This document shows, one piece after another, positions 17,655 to 23,628 of a stretch of 33,830 bases of DNA. Every line of letters starts with the position of its first letter. The first letter of the stretch is position 1. The DNA is from Planctomycetota bacterium (GTDB taxonomy: Bacteria > Planctomycetota > Phycisphaerae > Phycisphaerales > UBA1924), in contig JAUZRR010000055.1 in the NCBI GenBank assembly GCA_030950285.1, forward strand, positions 1 to 33,830, given 5' to 3'. Below the pieces are notes generated by a model. That model saw nothing but the letters and a program-made list of their open reading frames with translations. It searched no databases and was not told the origin of the DNA. Made by a program: the position numbers and the translations under genes.

Positions 17655-17891
17655 CTAGGTGGTTTTACGGGCCTCTGGGAACCGGATGAAGAACTCGGTC
17701 TGCCGCCCGCAGCGTGGGCAGCGGCGGGGCTCTGGGGGGTCCTGGGGCTCTTGGGCGTTCCAAATGCTCCCGACGGCCACCGGCACCTTGACCTCGAAGA
17801 CCGCCCTTTCGGCCCCCGAGCCGCACTCGGGGCAGGCTTTGCGGGTGCCTTTCTCGAGGCGGGCGATTCGGCGGGCCAGCGCCCTACCCAT
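17655..17891 (-). CDS. Small zinc-ribbon protein
   Basis: This 78-residue protein has two CxxC pairs: CPECG near residue 20 and CPRCG near residue 58, separated by about 38 residues, typical of a zinc ribbon. The N-terminus is basic (RALARRIARLEKGTRK) and may bind nucleic acid. It is the last gene of a three-gene minus-strand group: HTH protein, then a Cys-rich protein, then this one, with start/stop overlaps of 4 and 8 bases. I do not know the function. Its stop lies 5 bases from the broken transposase end. Confidence 0.6.
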   Translation of the reverse strand: MGRALARRIARLEKGTRKACPECGSGAERAVFEVKVPVAVGSIWNAQEPQDPPEPRRCPRCGRQTEFFIRFPEARKTT

Positions 17892-18072
17892 GGTTGGCCT
17901 CCAGCAGGATGAGCTTCGAGACCCGGCCGCAGAGTCGGCACCCCTTGGCGTCTTCCCGACGCTGGCCGTTCCGCTCGTTGACGAGGCTCACGCACCCGAG
18001 CCCCGCGCAGCCGGGGCAGGCCCCGCTCGCGCGTTTGGTCTCCAGTCTCTTCACCCTCGCTGCCAGCCTCAC
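17884..18072 (-). CDS. Small Cys-rich (zinc-ribbon-like) protein
   Basis: This 62-residue protein has a basic N-terminus (MRLAARVKRLETKRA) like its downstream neighbour and two Cys pairs (CPGCAGLGC and CRLCG) suited to bind zinc. The start is a GTG overlapping the stop of the upstream HTH gene as GTGA. Its own stop overlaps the next gene by 8 bases. This is strong evidence that the three genes are translated as a coupled set. The similar N-termini of the two ribbon proteins suggest an old duplication. Function unknown. Confidence 0.6.
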   Translation of the reverse strand: MRLAARVKRLETKRASGACPGCAGLGCVSLVNERNGQRREDAKGCRLCGRVSKLILLEANHG

Positions 18073-18467
18073 CGCAGCACCCCCTCTTCCTCGCGGTCGG
18101 TCTCCAGCGCCTCGATCCGCGCGGCCAGATCATCAAGCTCGATCGACTCGCGGCCGAACTTCAGCATGGCGGTCGCCGCCGAGACCTTCGCGGCGTTGGG
18201 CGCGCCGGCGTCGGCCATGATCTTGGCGAGGGTGGTGACGGCGAGACTCGCGTACCGCTGGGTGAGGGCGATTGCTTGATCGAACGCCTCGCGCCGCGCA
18301 CGCCGGTACTCGCGCATGAAGTTCTCTTCGTGCATCCACTTGTGGAGGGTGCGTTGTCCTACGCCTGAGGCCCGCGCGGCGGCCGCCACGCTGGTCTCGT
18401 TGATGAGCGCGACGATCGCATTCTCCTGGTTGGGCGTGAGGTCGCTGGCCATGAGGGCGTTACGCAT
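18069..18467 (-). CDS. HTH protein resembling phage terminase small subunit
   Basis: This 132-residue protein begins with a helix-turn-helix of the phBC6A51/terminase small subunit kind: LTPNQENAIVALINETSVAA, then ARASGVGQRTLHKWM, then FMREYRRARREAFDQA. The C-terminal half is helical with a short coiled coil (DDLAARIEALETDREEE). Such proteins recognise phage packaging sites or act as DNA-binding regulators; no large terminase gene is in the window, so a regulatory or remnant role is equally possible. The ATG at 18467 has a strong GGAGGTG site 6 bases upstream, so I prefer it over longer starts. It is divergent from the plus-strand cassette genes, with a 169-base spacer containing CACCCGGCGGGTG (18598-18610). 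Confidence 0.65.
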   Translation of the reverse strand: MRNALMASDLTPNQENAIVALINETSVAAAARASGVGQRTLHKWMHEENFMREYRRARREAFDQAIALTQRYASLAVTTLAKIMADAGAPNAAKVSAATAMLKFGRESIELDDLAARIEALETDREEEGVLR

Positions 18468-18636
18468 CGGGCACCTCCGGAAGCATGGCAGGGGAACACC
18501 TTGCGTGTCTCGGGGCAACCCTGATGAATCTCGGAAACATCTGCAAAAGCAGGCCGAATCGCCTTGCATGTTCGCCGGAATCATGGCTTATGTGTGTCAC
18601 CCGGCGGGTGTTCCGCACGGGACAAGGAGTACGACG

Positions 18637-18897
18637 ATGCAGATTACGACGATCACGGTACGGGGCGGCGCGGGGCACTTCGCGGAGATCGCGATTGAAC
18701 GGCGAGACTCGGAATCCGTGGTCGCCATCGAGATCATCAAGCCCGACAGCAACACGATGCGGCGGGCTCCGGCGGACGACCGCAAGGCGCTGTGGGACCT
18801 CGCGGCGGGTGTCCAGGAGACCCTGGACGGGGTGCGCGGGGCGGGCGGCGACATCCGCGACTACTTCGAGCTCATCGAGCGGGTCGCCAACGTCTGA
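18637..18897 (+). CDS. Small hypothetical protein
   Basis: This 86-residue protein is preceded by an AAGGAGT site 6 bases before its ATG, which decides the start. It is acidic, with an N-terminal strand-rich segment (MQITTITVRGGAGHFAEIAI) and a helical C-terminus (ALWDLAAGVQETLDGV). No family is recognised. It is first of five small plus-strand genes, each with its own good ribosome binding site or tight spacing, that end at a terminator at 20533. Overlapping longer frames on the plus strand lack a ribosome binding site. Confidence 0.6.
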   Translation: MQITTITVRGGAGHFAEIAIERRDSESVVAIEIIKPDSNTMRRAPADDRKALWDLAAGVQETLDGVRGAGGDIRDYFELIERVANV

Positions 18898-18969
18898 CCA
18901 CCACGCGGCCGCGCGGGGAACCGGGCGTGCCTCGATTCCACACCAACCCACCAGATCAAGGAGATCACC

Positions 18970-19224
18970 ATGACGAAGAACGAGACGCTGAGGCAAGACC
19001 TGATCGAGGACCTTGAGGCCGACCTCGCCTACCACGAGCGGCACGCCGAACTGATCCGAGCGCGGCTCGCGCGGACGATCGGGACCAACACGGTTCCCGC
19101 AGGATGCGCCTGCCCCGGGTGCGGGGAACGCGACGCCGACCGGCTCGTCTGGATCGGCGACGAGGGTGATCGTGTCCGCTGCGATCGCTGCGGACTCACA
19201 TTTGATCCGAACGCCACCAGCTGA
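18970..19224 (+). CDS. Small protein with N-terminal coiled coil and zinc ribbon
   Basis: This 84-residue protein has a charged helix (LRQDLIEDLEADLAYHERHA) and then a zinc ribbon with CPGCG near residue 48 and CDRCG near residue 74. It sits after an AAGGAG site (CAAGGAGATCACC then ATG). The fold suggests a small nucleic-acid-binding or adaptor protein. It belongs to the same cassette as two minus-strand zinc-ribbon proteins at 17.7-18.1 kb. Function not known. Confidence 0.6.
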   Translation: MTKNETLRQDLIEDLEADLAYHERHAELIRARLARTIGTNTVPAGCACPGCGERDADRLVWIGDEGDRVRCDRCGLTFDPNATS

Positions 19225-19245
19225 CCCCCACGACCACCACGACCC

Positions 19246-19289
19246 CCACGCGGGTGTGCGGGAGACCGTGCGCCTCGCGCTTGAACGCC
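19246..19289 (+). repeat. Intergenic repeat in cassette, copy 1
   Basis: This 44-base stretch (CCACGCGGGTGTGCGGGAGA onward) recurs at 19552-19594 with two substitutions and one indel. Both copies lie between a stop codon and the next gene's ribosome binding site. A more diverged relative may precede 18970. Confidence 0.75.
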
Positions 19290-19308
19290 CACCACCAAGG
19301 AGACCGCC

Positions 19309-19545
19309 ATGACCGAGCAAGAACTTCAGACCGCCCTGCACGAGATCATCGACGCGATGCTGGAATGCCGCAAAGGAAGCGGGGGCGAGCCGAGCGAGGA
19401 GATGGACGACCTCGCCGATGCGTTGGACGGGGTCGAGAGCGTCACAAACTTCTACGAGGCGGGCGTGCTGACCCACAACAAGGGGCTGGTCATCGAGTTG
19501 GAGGACGGGGGCGAGTTCCAGATCAACATCCTCCGCAGCCGCTGA
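19309..19545 (+). CDS. Small acidic hypothetical protein
   Basis: This 78-residue protein follows an AAGGAGA site 6 bases upstream. It is acidic, with an N-terminal helix (EQELQTALHEIIDAML) and a C-terminal beta hairpin (GLVIELEDGGEFQINIL). I do not recognise it. Its place in a run of small genes with repeated leaders suggests a mobile cassette accessory gene. Small acidic proteins in such cassettes may be inhibitors or DNA mimics, but there is no direct sign of that here. Confidence 0.55.
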   Translation: MTEQELQTALHEIIDAMLECRKGSGGEPSEEMDDLADALDGVESVTNFYEAGVLTHNKGLVIELEDGGEFQINILRSR

Positions 19546-19551
19546 GCCTGA

Positions 19552-19594
19552 CCACGCGGGTGTGCGGGAGACCGCGCGCCCCGCGCTTGACCGC
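19552..19594 (+). repeat. Intergenic repeat in cassette, copy 2
   Basis: This is the second copy of the 44-base repeat at 19246-19289, placed between the small acidic gene and the HARE-HTH gene. It shares CCACGCGGGTGTGCGGGAGA exactly. It could be a shared regulatory leader or a recombination scar. Confidence 0.75.
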
Positions 19595-19638
19595 CGCGCT
19601 GTGCGGCGGGGTATTGACAACCAGCCAGGAGAATGACC

Positions 19639-20181
19639 ATGGCAACGCAGACGAAGAAGACCACGAAGAAGGCAGCGGCGAAGAAGCCCGGCCTGTCGGC
19701 CACAATGAGGAAGGTCGCGGCCGAGGACCAGGCGAAGGCCGCGGAGCGCGCGAAGGCGTCCGGCGAGACCGTCCCCGCCAAGACCCCCACGAAGGCCCCC
19801 ACGAAGGCCCCCACGACGCCGCGTGCCGCGAAGGGCGGGAAGAAGGCGGCAACGACCCCAGCCAAGCCCAAGGCGGCGACACGGGCCAAGACCGCGGCCG
19901 CGCGGGGCAAGGCCCACCCCAAGCCGGAACCGGCGGCCGCGAAACGCACCAGCGCGATCGATGCCGCGGCGCAGGTCGTTGCTGAGCACGGCGGCGAAAT
20001 GAGCGCCCGGGAGATGGTCAAGGCGATGGCCGACAAAGGCCTGTGGTCGAGCCCCTCGGGCAAGACCCCGGACGCCACCCTCTACAGCGCGATCACCCGG
20101 GAGATCAGCGCCAAGGGCACCAACAGCCGGTTCAAGAAGACCGGCCGGGGCAGGTTCGCTTGCAACAGAAAGCGGGACTGA
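19639..20181 (+). CDS. HARE-HTH domain protein with histone H1-like tail
   Basis: The first 100 residues of this 180-residue protein are Lys/Ala/Pro-rich with repeats (TPTKAPTKAPTTP, AKPKAATRAKTAAARGKA), similar to histone H1 tails. The C-terminal 75 residues form a winged helix of the HARE-HTH type (HB1, ASXL, restriction endonuclease): SAIDAAAQVVAEHGGEMSAR, then a helix ending MADKGLW, then ATLYSAITREI and a FKKTGRGRFA wing. HARE-HTH domains are proposed to sense modified DNA bases and are often linked to restriction or modification systems. A DNA methyltransferase remnant lies 0.4 kb downstream, which fits. The ATG at 19639 has correct spacing from AGGAG; the ATG at 19633 touches it. Confidence 0.75.
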   Translation: MATQTKKTTKKAAAKKPGLSATMRKVAAEDQAKAAERAKASGETVPAKTPTKAPTKAPTTPRAAKGGKKAATTPAKPKAATRAKTAAARGKAHPKPEPAAAKRTSAIDAAAQVVAEHGGEMSAREMVKAMADKGLWSSPSGKTPDATLYSAITREISAKGTNSRFKKTGRGRFACNRKRD

Positions 20182-20184
20182 GCC

Positions 20185-20508
20185 GTGCGCGAGGAACACT
20201 TCACCCTTGACCGCCGGGGCGCGCTCCTGCGGTCGGTGACGCCAAGACGCGGCACCCCCTACGAGCACCGCTGCACGCTTGAGTCCTTCGAGGCCGTGGC
20301 CCACGCGATCGACGAGGCGGCCGCGGGATTCGTTCTGGAGGAGATCATCGCGGCCGAGGACCTGCCGTCTTCCCAGGCGGCAACGGCCATCGCGTTCTTG
20401 AAGGAGCGGGGCTGCGTGCGCGTCGAGGGCAAGCGGTCCTACCCGGCCAGCGGGTGCGTCCACCTTGACGCTATGACCGAGTATCACGCGCTGAAGACCG
20501 GCGGGTAG
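20185..20508 (+). CDS. Small hypothetical protein, possible winged helix
   Basis: This 107-residue protein starts at a GTG only 3 bases after the HARE-HTH stop, so the two are likely translationally coupled. The middle (AIDEAAAGFVLEEIIAAEDL to AIAFLKERGCVRVEG) has the helix-helix-strand pattern of a winged helix, ending in a wing-like hairpin, but the call is by pattern only. The N-terminus (FTLDRRGALLRSVTP) is strand-rich. It is the last gene of the plus-strand cassette, followed by a terminator at 20533. No known function. Confidence 0.6.
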   Translation: MREEHFTLDRRGALLRSVTPRRGTPYEHRCTLESFEAVAHAIDEAAAGFVLEEIIAAEDLPSSQAATAIAFLKERGCVRVEGKRSYPASGCVHLDAMTEYHALKTGG

Positions 20509-20513
20509 CCCGC

Positions 20514-20672
20514 TCATCCACCACCCTTCCTTGCCCCGGCGGGTGCCGGGGCTTTCTCAGTCGTGCCAGAGTTTGCGGGCACGCGCTTGGCCTTGCCATT
20601 GCTGAACCCTTCCCAGCGCTCCACAATCACATCGCAGTACGCCGGGTCGATCTCCATGAGAAATACTGCGCT
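20514..20672 (-). pseudogene. DNA methyltransferase, C-terminal remnant
   Basis: Reading minus, FLMEIDPAYCDVIVERWEGF followed by a basic tail is the ending of phage-type adenine-specific DNA methyltransferases, where this segment forms the S-adenosylmethionine-binding C-terminal part. Only about 50 codons are left. Upstream, the frame crosses into transposase sequence in a different frame (junction near 20672), so the catalytic region is lost. It overlaps the terminator of the plus-strand cassette. Confidence 0.72.
20533..20558 (+). terminator. Rho-independent terminator of the plus-strand cassette
   Basis: A stem GCCCCGG / CCGGGGC (20533-20539 and 20546-20552) with a 6-base loop is followed by TTTCTC. 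It lies 25 bases after the last cassette stop codon. Confidence 0.65.
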
Positions 20673-21051
20673 TGAGCTCGCCGAGGATCCGGGTGTACCC
20701 CCAACCGGTCTCGCTGCCAATCCTGATCACGAGGTCCCGCAGCGACTGCGGCTTGCGCGGACGGCCCGGCCTGGCGCTCGGCCGGGGGATCCTGGCCTCA
20801 CGCATCCACCGCCGGAACGTGTCGTAGGCGACGATCGAGATCAGGTCCCGCAACGCGGGGCCGACCCGAGCCCCCAGCTCGAGCAGCGTCCTCCGCTCGG
20901 CCTTGGTGACTTTGAGCTTCGTGCCGAGCTTCTTGCGCAGGATGCGGTTCTCGGCACGCAGGTACTCGATCTGCCTCGCCAGATCCGCGTGCGTGGCCTG
21001 CATGAACGCGAGGTACATGGGCTCGACCAGTCTGCGCAGGTGGGCTATCAC
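20672..21051 (-). pseudogene. Transposase (DDE integrase core), N-terminal half
   Basis: From a GTG at 21051 (GGAG just upstream) the frame reads IAHLRRLVEPMYLAFMQ, LARQIEYLRAENRILRKKL (coiled coil), LISIVAYDTFRRWMREARIP (HTH) and SETGWGYTRILGELK. The sequence then leaves the family near 20672. This is the N-terminal DNA-binding half of the family whose catalytic C-terminal half is at 17169-17650. About 75 central residues, which would include the first catalytic Asp, are missing between them. It runs out of homology into the methyltransferase remnant, so it is not functional alone. Confidence 0.82.
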
Positions 21052-21261
21052 GAGCTCCTGGGGCCGGACGGGGTTTTTGGATCCCAGAGAACCGGGCCGA
21101 ATGTCGCATGCAGCCCCGGTTCACCGACACCTCCGCCGACACCTGCAACCGGACACGACCGGGTGCATCCGGGACCATCCCGGGTGTCGGCCCGACCCCC
21201 GGTTGTGGCCCAGAATCGCCGATTCTGAGCCCTCAGGGGCGATAGTGGGGCGGTGCTGACG

Positions 21262-21305
21262 ACGCTTTAGGAAAGCGATGCTCTATCCAACTGAGCTACG
21301 GGGGC
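21262..21305 (-). pseudogene. 5' half of a tRNA-Arg(CCU) gene
   Basis: Minus strand 21305 to 21262 reads as the first 44 bases of a tRNA. It has acceptor strand GCCCCCG, TA, the D-stem GCTC with loop AGTTGGATA and GAGC, then an anticodon arm with loop TTCCTAA, giving anticodon CCU (Arg). Beyond the anticodon stem no T-arm or matching acceptor 3' strand follows; instead unrelated sequence containing CAGAATCGCCGATTCTG appears. The break just after the anticodon stem beside an integrase gene suggests an integration or excision scar. Confidence 0.82.
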
Positions 21306-21370
21306 TTTCTGCAAAAACACCGTGTTTTACAGCCGATTTGACTCTCGGCTCATTTGCGCCTCATGTCTAA

Positions 21371-21423
21371 CGACACCCGTGACGACACCCGCGCGGGTGT
21401 CGTCCGCTATACTGGCGGGTGTC
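21371..21423. promoter_or_regulatory. 24-bp palindrome with flanking half-sites before the integrase
   Basis: Bases 21381-21404 are a perfect 24-bp palindrome (half GACGACACCCGC). The half-site CGACACCCG recurs outward at 21371-21379 and inverted at 21415-21423. A TATACT -10-like hexamer (21407-21412) lies between, and AAGGAGG precedes the integrase ATG at 21438. The set could be an operator for the integrase or arm-type integrase binding sites; another half-site CGGGTGTCGG lies at 21181. Confidence 0.75.
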
Positions 21424-21437
21424 GCAAGGAGGCGACG

Positions 21438-21815
21438 ATGCCACAGGATACCACCACCACCCGGGCCCCGGCCCGACCGACCGCAGCCAAACCGGCGGCG
21501 GATGATCGGCCCGCCAAGCCGTACCCGACGTTCCCGCTCTTCCCCCACCGGAATGGCCAGTGGGCCAAGAAGGTCAGGGGGCGGTTCGTCTTCTTCGGTA
21601 CGTGGGTCGATCCCTTGGGGGCCCGTGACCGCTACTTCGCCCAGAAAGACGAGCTCCACGCCGGTCTCGTGCCCCGGAGGCGGCCATCGCCACCAGATCG
21701 GGCCCCGGGCTCGGCTGACGGGACGGTCGCCTCAGCGGCCGTTGACGTGCCAACGCTGCGCGACCTCGCCAACCACTTCCTGACGGCCAAGAAGCGGCAG
21801 AGGGAGTCGGGGTGA
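21438..21815 (+). pseudogene. Tyrosine-type integrase, truncated after N-terminal domains
   Basis: The ATG at 21438 follows AAGGAGG. The 125-residue product resembles the start of planctomycete phage-type integrases: PYPTFPLFPHRNGQWAKKVR, FVFFGTWVDPLGARDRY, then DVPTLRDLANHFLTAKKRQR, the beginning of the core-binding SAM-like domain. It stops right where the domain would continue (ESG then TGA), and no catalytic R-H-R-Y region follows in any frame. The element therefore cannot mobilise itself. The next 150 bases (21816-21968) contain only a likely terminator. Confidence 0.78.
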
Positions 21816-21913
21816 CCTGCCCCGGGAATCCTGATCCAGGTTGATGCCCTGAACAGCGAGCGCAAGGCGATTGGTGCCAGGCGGAGACCGACCATCCAAT
21901 CGCCAACTGCAAA

Positions 21914-21931
21914 CGGCCCCCAACCGGGCCG
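21914..21931 (-). terminator. Probable terminator of the ACT-domain gene
   Basis: On the minus strand CGGCCC, a 6-base loop and GGGCCG are followed by TTTGCAGTT, 38 bases after the ACT gene stop codon. The T-run is weak. Confidence 0.45.
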
Positions 21932-21968
21932 CGATAACGGAAAATCAGGTGACCTTAGCAGCAGCCTG

Positions 21969-22451
21969 CTAATGCGCGTCCATAATGTCCGCTTCACCCA
22001 GCAGCCGAAACTCTTTGCGACGCAGGATCTGCCCGGCGAGGTACTTGTCGTCGACCGCCAGCGCGATGGTGGGGGCGCCGTTGGGGCGGATCATGAGGGG
22101 GTAGGCAAACTGGATATTCAGCTCGGCCCCGAGCAGGCTCAGGCACATTCCGCTGAGTGTGTGTCCTTTGCTGAACTCGACGACCAGGACGTCCATCGTG
22201 CAGAACGCCAGCTTGCGGTCGTGGAGCAGGTCTTTGGCAGCCGCGATGTTGTCGGTGATGAGCCTGACCACCGCGTGGTCGGCGGCTTCGTGCACACTGA
22301 GCGCGCAGATGTAGCAGTCGGGGGAATCAGCGAACGCCTCGACCAGGTCGTGCAGCTTGCCGACGCGGTTGTCCAGAAAGACGCTGACCTGCGTCACCGT
22401 CGGCGGCGAATAGCCCTGGGCGGTCTCGGTCGGCGTTGCTGCCTTGCTCAT
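21969..22451 (-). CDS. ACT-domain protein
   Basis: This 160-residue protein has two ACT-like units. The first contains VTQVSVFLDNRVGKLHDLVE and YICALSVHEAADHAVVRL; the second contains FSKGHTLSGMCLSLLGAELN and TIALAVDDKYLAGQIL. ACT domains bind amino acids and regulate metabolic enzymes; stand-alone tandem ACT proteins are known and usually act as sensors or regulators. The substrate cannot be told. The start at 22451 follows GAAGGAAACCC; longer frames add an unlikely basic tail. It lies just downstream of the isc operon on the same strand but after a terminator, so it is probably separate. Confidence 0.75.
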   Translation of the reverse strand: MSKAATPTETAQGYSPPTVTQVSVFLDNRVGKLHDLVEAFADSPDCYICALSVHEAADHAVVRLITDNIAAAKDLLHDRKLAFCTMDVLVVEFSKGHTLSGMCLSLLGAELNIQFAYPLMIRPNGAPTIALAVDDKYLAGQILRRKEFRLLGEADIMDAH

Positions 22452-22595
22452 GGGTTTCCTTCCCGGCGGCGCATGCCGTGCGCCCGACCACCATCGGCCT
22501 CCCCGCAGCATAACGCCTCTGCCGTGCTCCGAAAAGAGGCATCTCGGGGTTGTTCAGCCAGCACGGGGTCTTTGTCGATGCCTGCCAAGACACAA

Positions 22596-22622
22596 AGAGA
22601 CCCGGCGGTGTGCCGGGTCTCT
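22596..22622 (-). terminator. Terminator of the isc operon
   Basis: An 11-bp perfect stem AGAGACCCGGC / GCCGGGTCTCT (22596-22606, 22612-22622) with a 5-base loop is followed on the minus strand by TTTGTGTCTT. It lies 46 bases past the iscA-type stop. Confidence 0.7.
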
Positions 22623-22668
22623 GATGAATCAGGAGAAAGCTTTGGGTCCGCGATCGGCGGGGTCCCGG

Positions 22669-23040
22669 TCAGACCGAGAAGCTCGAGCCGCAGCCGCAGC
22701 TGCTGGTGGCGTTGGGGTTGCCGAAGACAAACCCGCGTCCCATGATCTCGTCGCGGAAGTCGACGGTGGTGCCGTTGAGGTAGAGCAGGCTCTTTGGGTC
22801 GCAGATGACCTTGATGCCGTGGATCTCGAACTCTTCGTCGGAGTCTTTTTTGTTTTCGGTGAGGTCGAGCAGGTAGCTGAACCCCGAGCACCCGCCGCCC
22901 TTGACGCCCACGCGGAGGCGGACCTTGTCGGCGTCGAGCTCCTGCTGCTCGATGATGGTCCTGATCTCCTTCGCAGCGGCCTCGGTGAGGATGACCGGGG
23001 AGTCGGTGGCGGTGGGCTGGGTGTCGGTTTCGGTCGTCAT
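22669..23040 (-). CDS. A-type iron-sulfur carrier (IscA/ErpA family)
   Basis: This 123-residue protein belongs to the HesB/IscA/ErpA family, which accepts iron-sulfur clusters from the scaffold and passes them to target enzymes. The three ligand cysteines are visible: Cys51 in GGGCSGF and Cys115/Cys117 in SSCGCGSSF. The N-terminal 15 residues are an unstructured Thr-rich extension. Two ATGs stand in tandem; the one at 23040 has the better spacing to AAGGA. It follows iscU by 132 bases, with a TACAAT hexamer in between, so it may have a second promoter. I cannot decide between IscA and ErpA, so no symbol is given. Confidence 0.9.
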   Translation of the reverse strand: MTTETDTQPTATDSPVILTEAAAKEIRTIIEQQELDADKVRLRVGVKGGGCSGFSYLLDLTENKKDSDEEFEIHGIKVICDPKSLLYLNGTTVDFRDEIMGRGFVFGNPNATSSCGCGSSFSV

Positions 23041-23106
23041 CATCCGTCCTTCGGTTGGTGTTGCTCTCTGGCCCGGCGGCACGATTGGGCGGTGCCGCTC
23101 TCAAGC

Positions 23107-23112
23107 ATTGTA
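23107..23112 (-). promoter_or_regulatory. Possible -10 element before the A-type carrier gene
   Basis: The minus strand reads TACAAT, about 67 bases before the start codon, within the 132-base gap after iscU. No good -35 hexamer is found at 16-18 bases, so this is a weak call. Confidence 0.3.
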
Positions 23113-23172
23113 CGCCCGGGTTTGCCCTGTGTTCTCGGCGAGGGTTTCGGCGGGGTCTTCGATGCCCGAGCG

Positions 23173-23577
23173 TCAGCTGCTGGCGCGCTTTTCCTTGTAG
23201 TCCTTGATCGCGGCTTTGATCGCGTCCTCGGCAAGCACCGAGCAGTGGATCTTGACCGGGGGGAGGCTGAGCTCTTCGACGATCTCGGTGTTGCGGATCG
23301 CGAGCCCCTCGTCGATGGTGCGACCCTTGAGCCACTCGGTGGCCAGTGAGCTGGACGCGATCGCCGAGCCGCAGCCGAAGCACTTGAACCTGGCGTCCTG
23401 GATGATGCCGTTCTCTTCGTCAACCTTGATTTGCAGCTGCATGACGTCGCCGCACTCGGGCGCGCCGACGAGCCCGACCCCGATGTCGGTGCGGGACTTG
23501 ACGTCTTTCTGCGTGCCGAAGTTGCCGACGTTGCGCGGGTTGTCGTAGTGGTCGATGACTTTTTCGCTGTATGCCAT
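23173..23577 (-). CDS. iscU: Iron-sulfur cluster scaffold IscU
   Basis: This 134-residue protein is a standard IscU/NifU-N scaffold on which sulfur from IscS and iron are assembled into clusters. It has the N-terminal YSEKVIDHYDNPRNVG motif. Ligands are Cys42 with Asp44 (APECGDV), Cys69 in FKCFGCGSAIASSS and Cys112 (KIHCSVLAEDAI); Cys66 is an extra cysteine where many homologues have Thr. The LPPVK motif used by the HscA chaperone is present (residues 105-109), although no hscA gene is in the window. The ATG follows GAGGAG. It lies 51 bases after iscS in the same operon. Confidence 0.95.
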   Translation of the reverse strand: MAYSEKVIDHYDNPRNVGNFGTQKDVKSRTDIGVGLVGAPECGDVMQLQIKVDEENGIIQDARFKCFGCGSAIASSSLATEWLKGRTIDEGLAIRNTEIVEELSLPPVKIHCSVLAEDAIKAAIKDYKEKRASS

Positions 23578-23628
23578 GGTCTGGCTCCTCGGGCGGGTGT
23601 TGCCCGTGTGTGTCGTATCGCGGGCGGG

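Noticed and set aside
18460..20517. 685-codon minus-strand open frame over the cassette
   Set aside because: It crosses five well-supported plus-strand genes with good ribosome binding sites and is Arg/Gly/Leu-rich with no recognisable domain.
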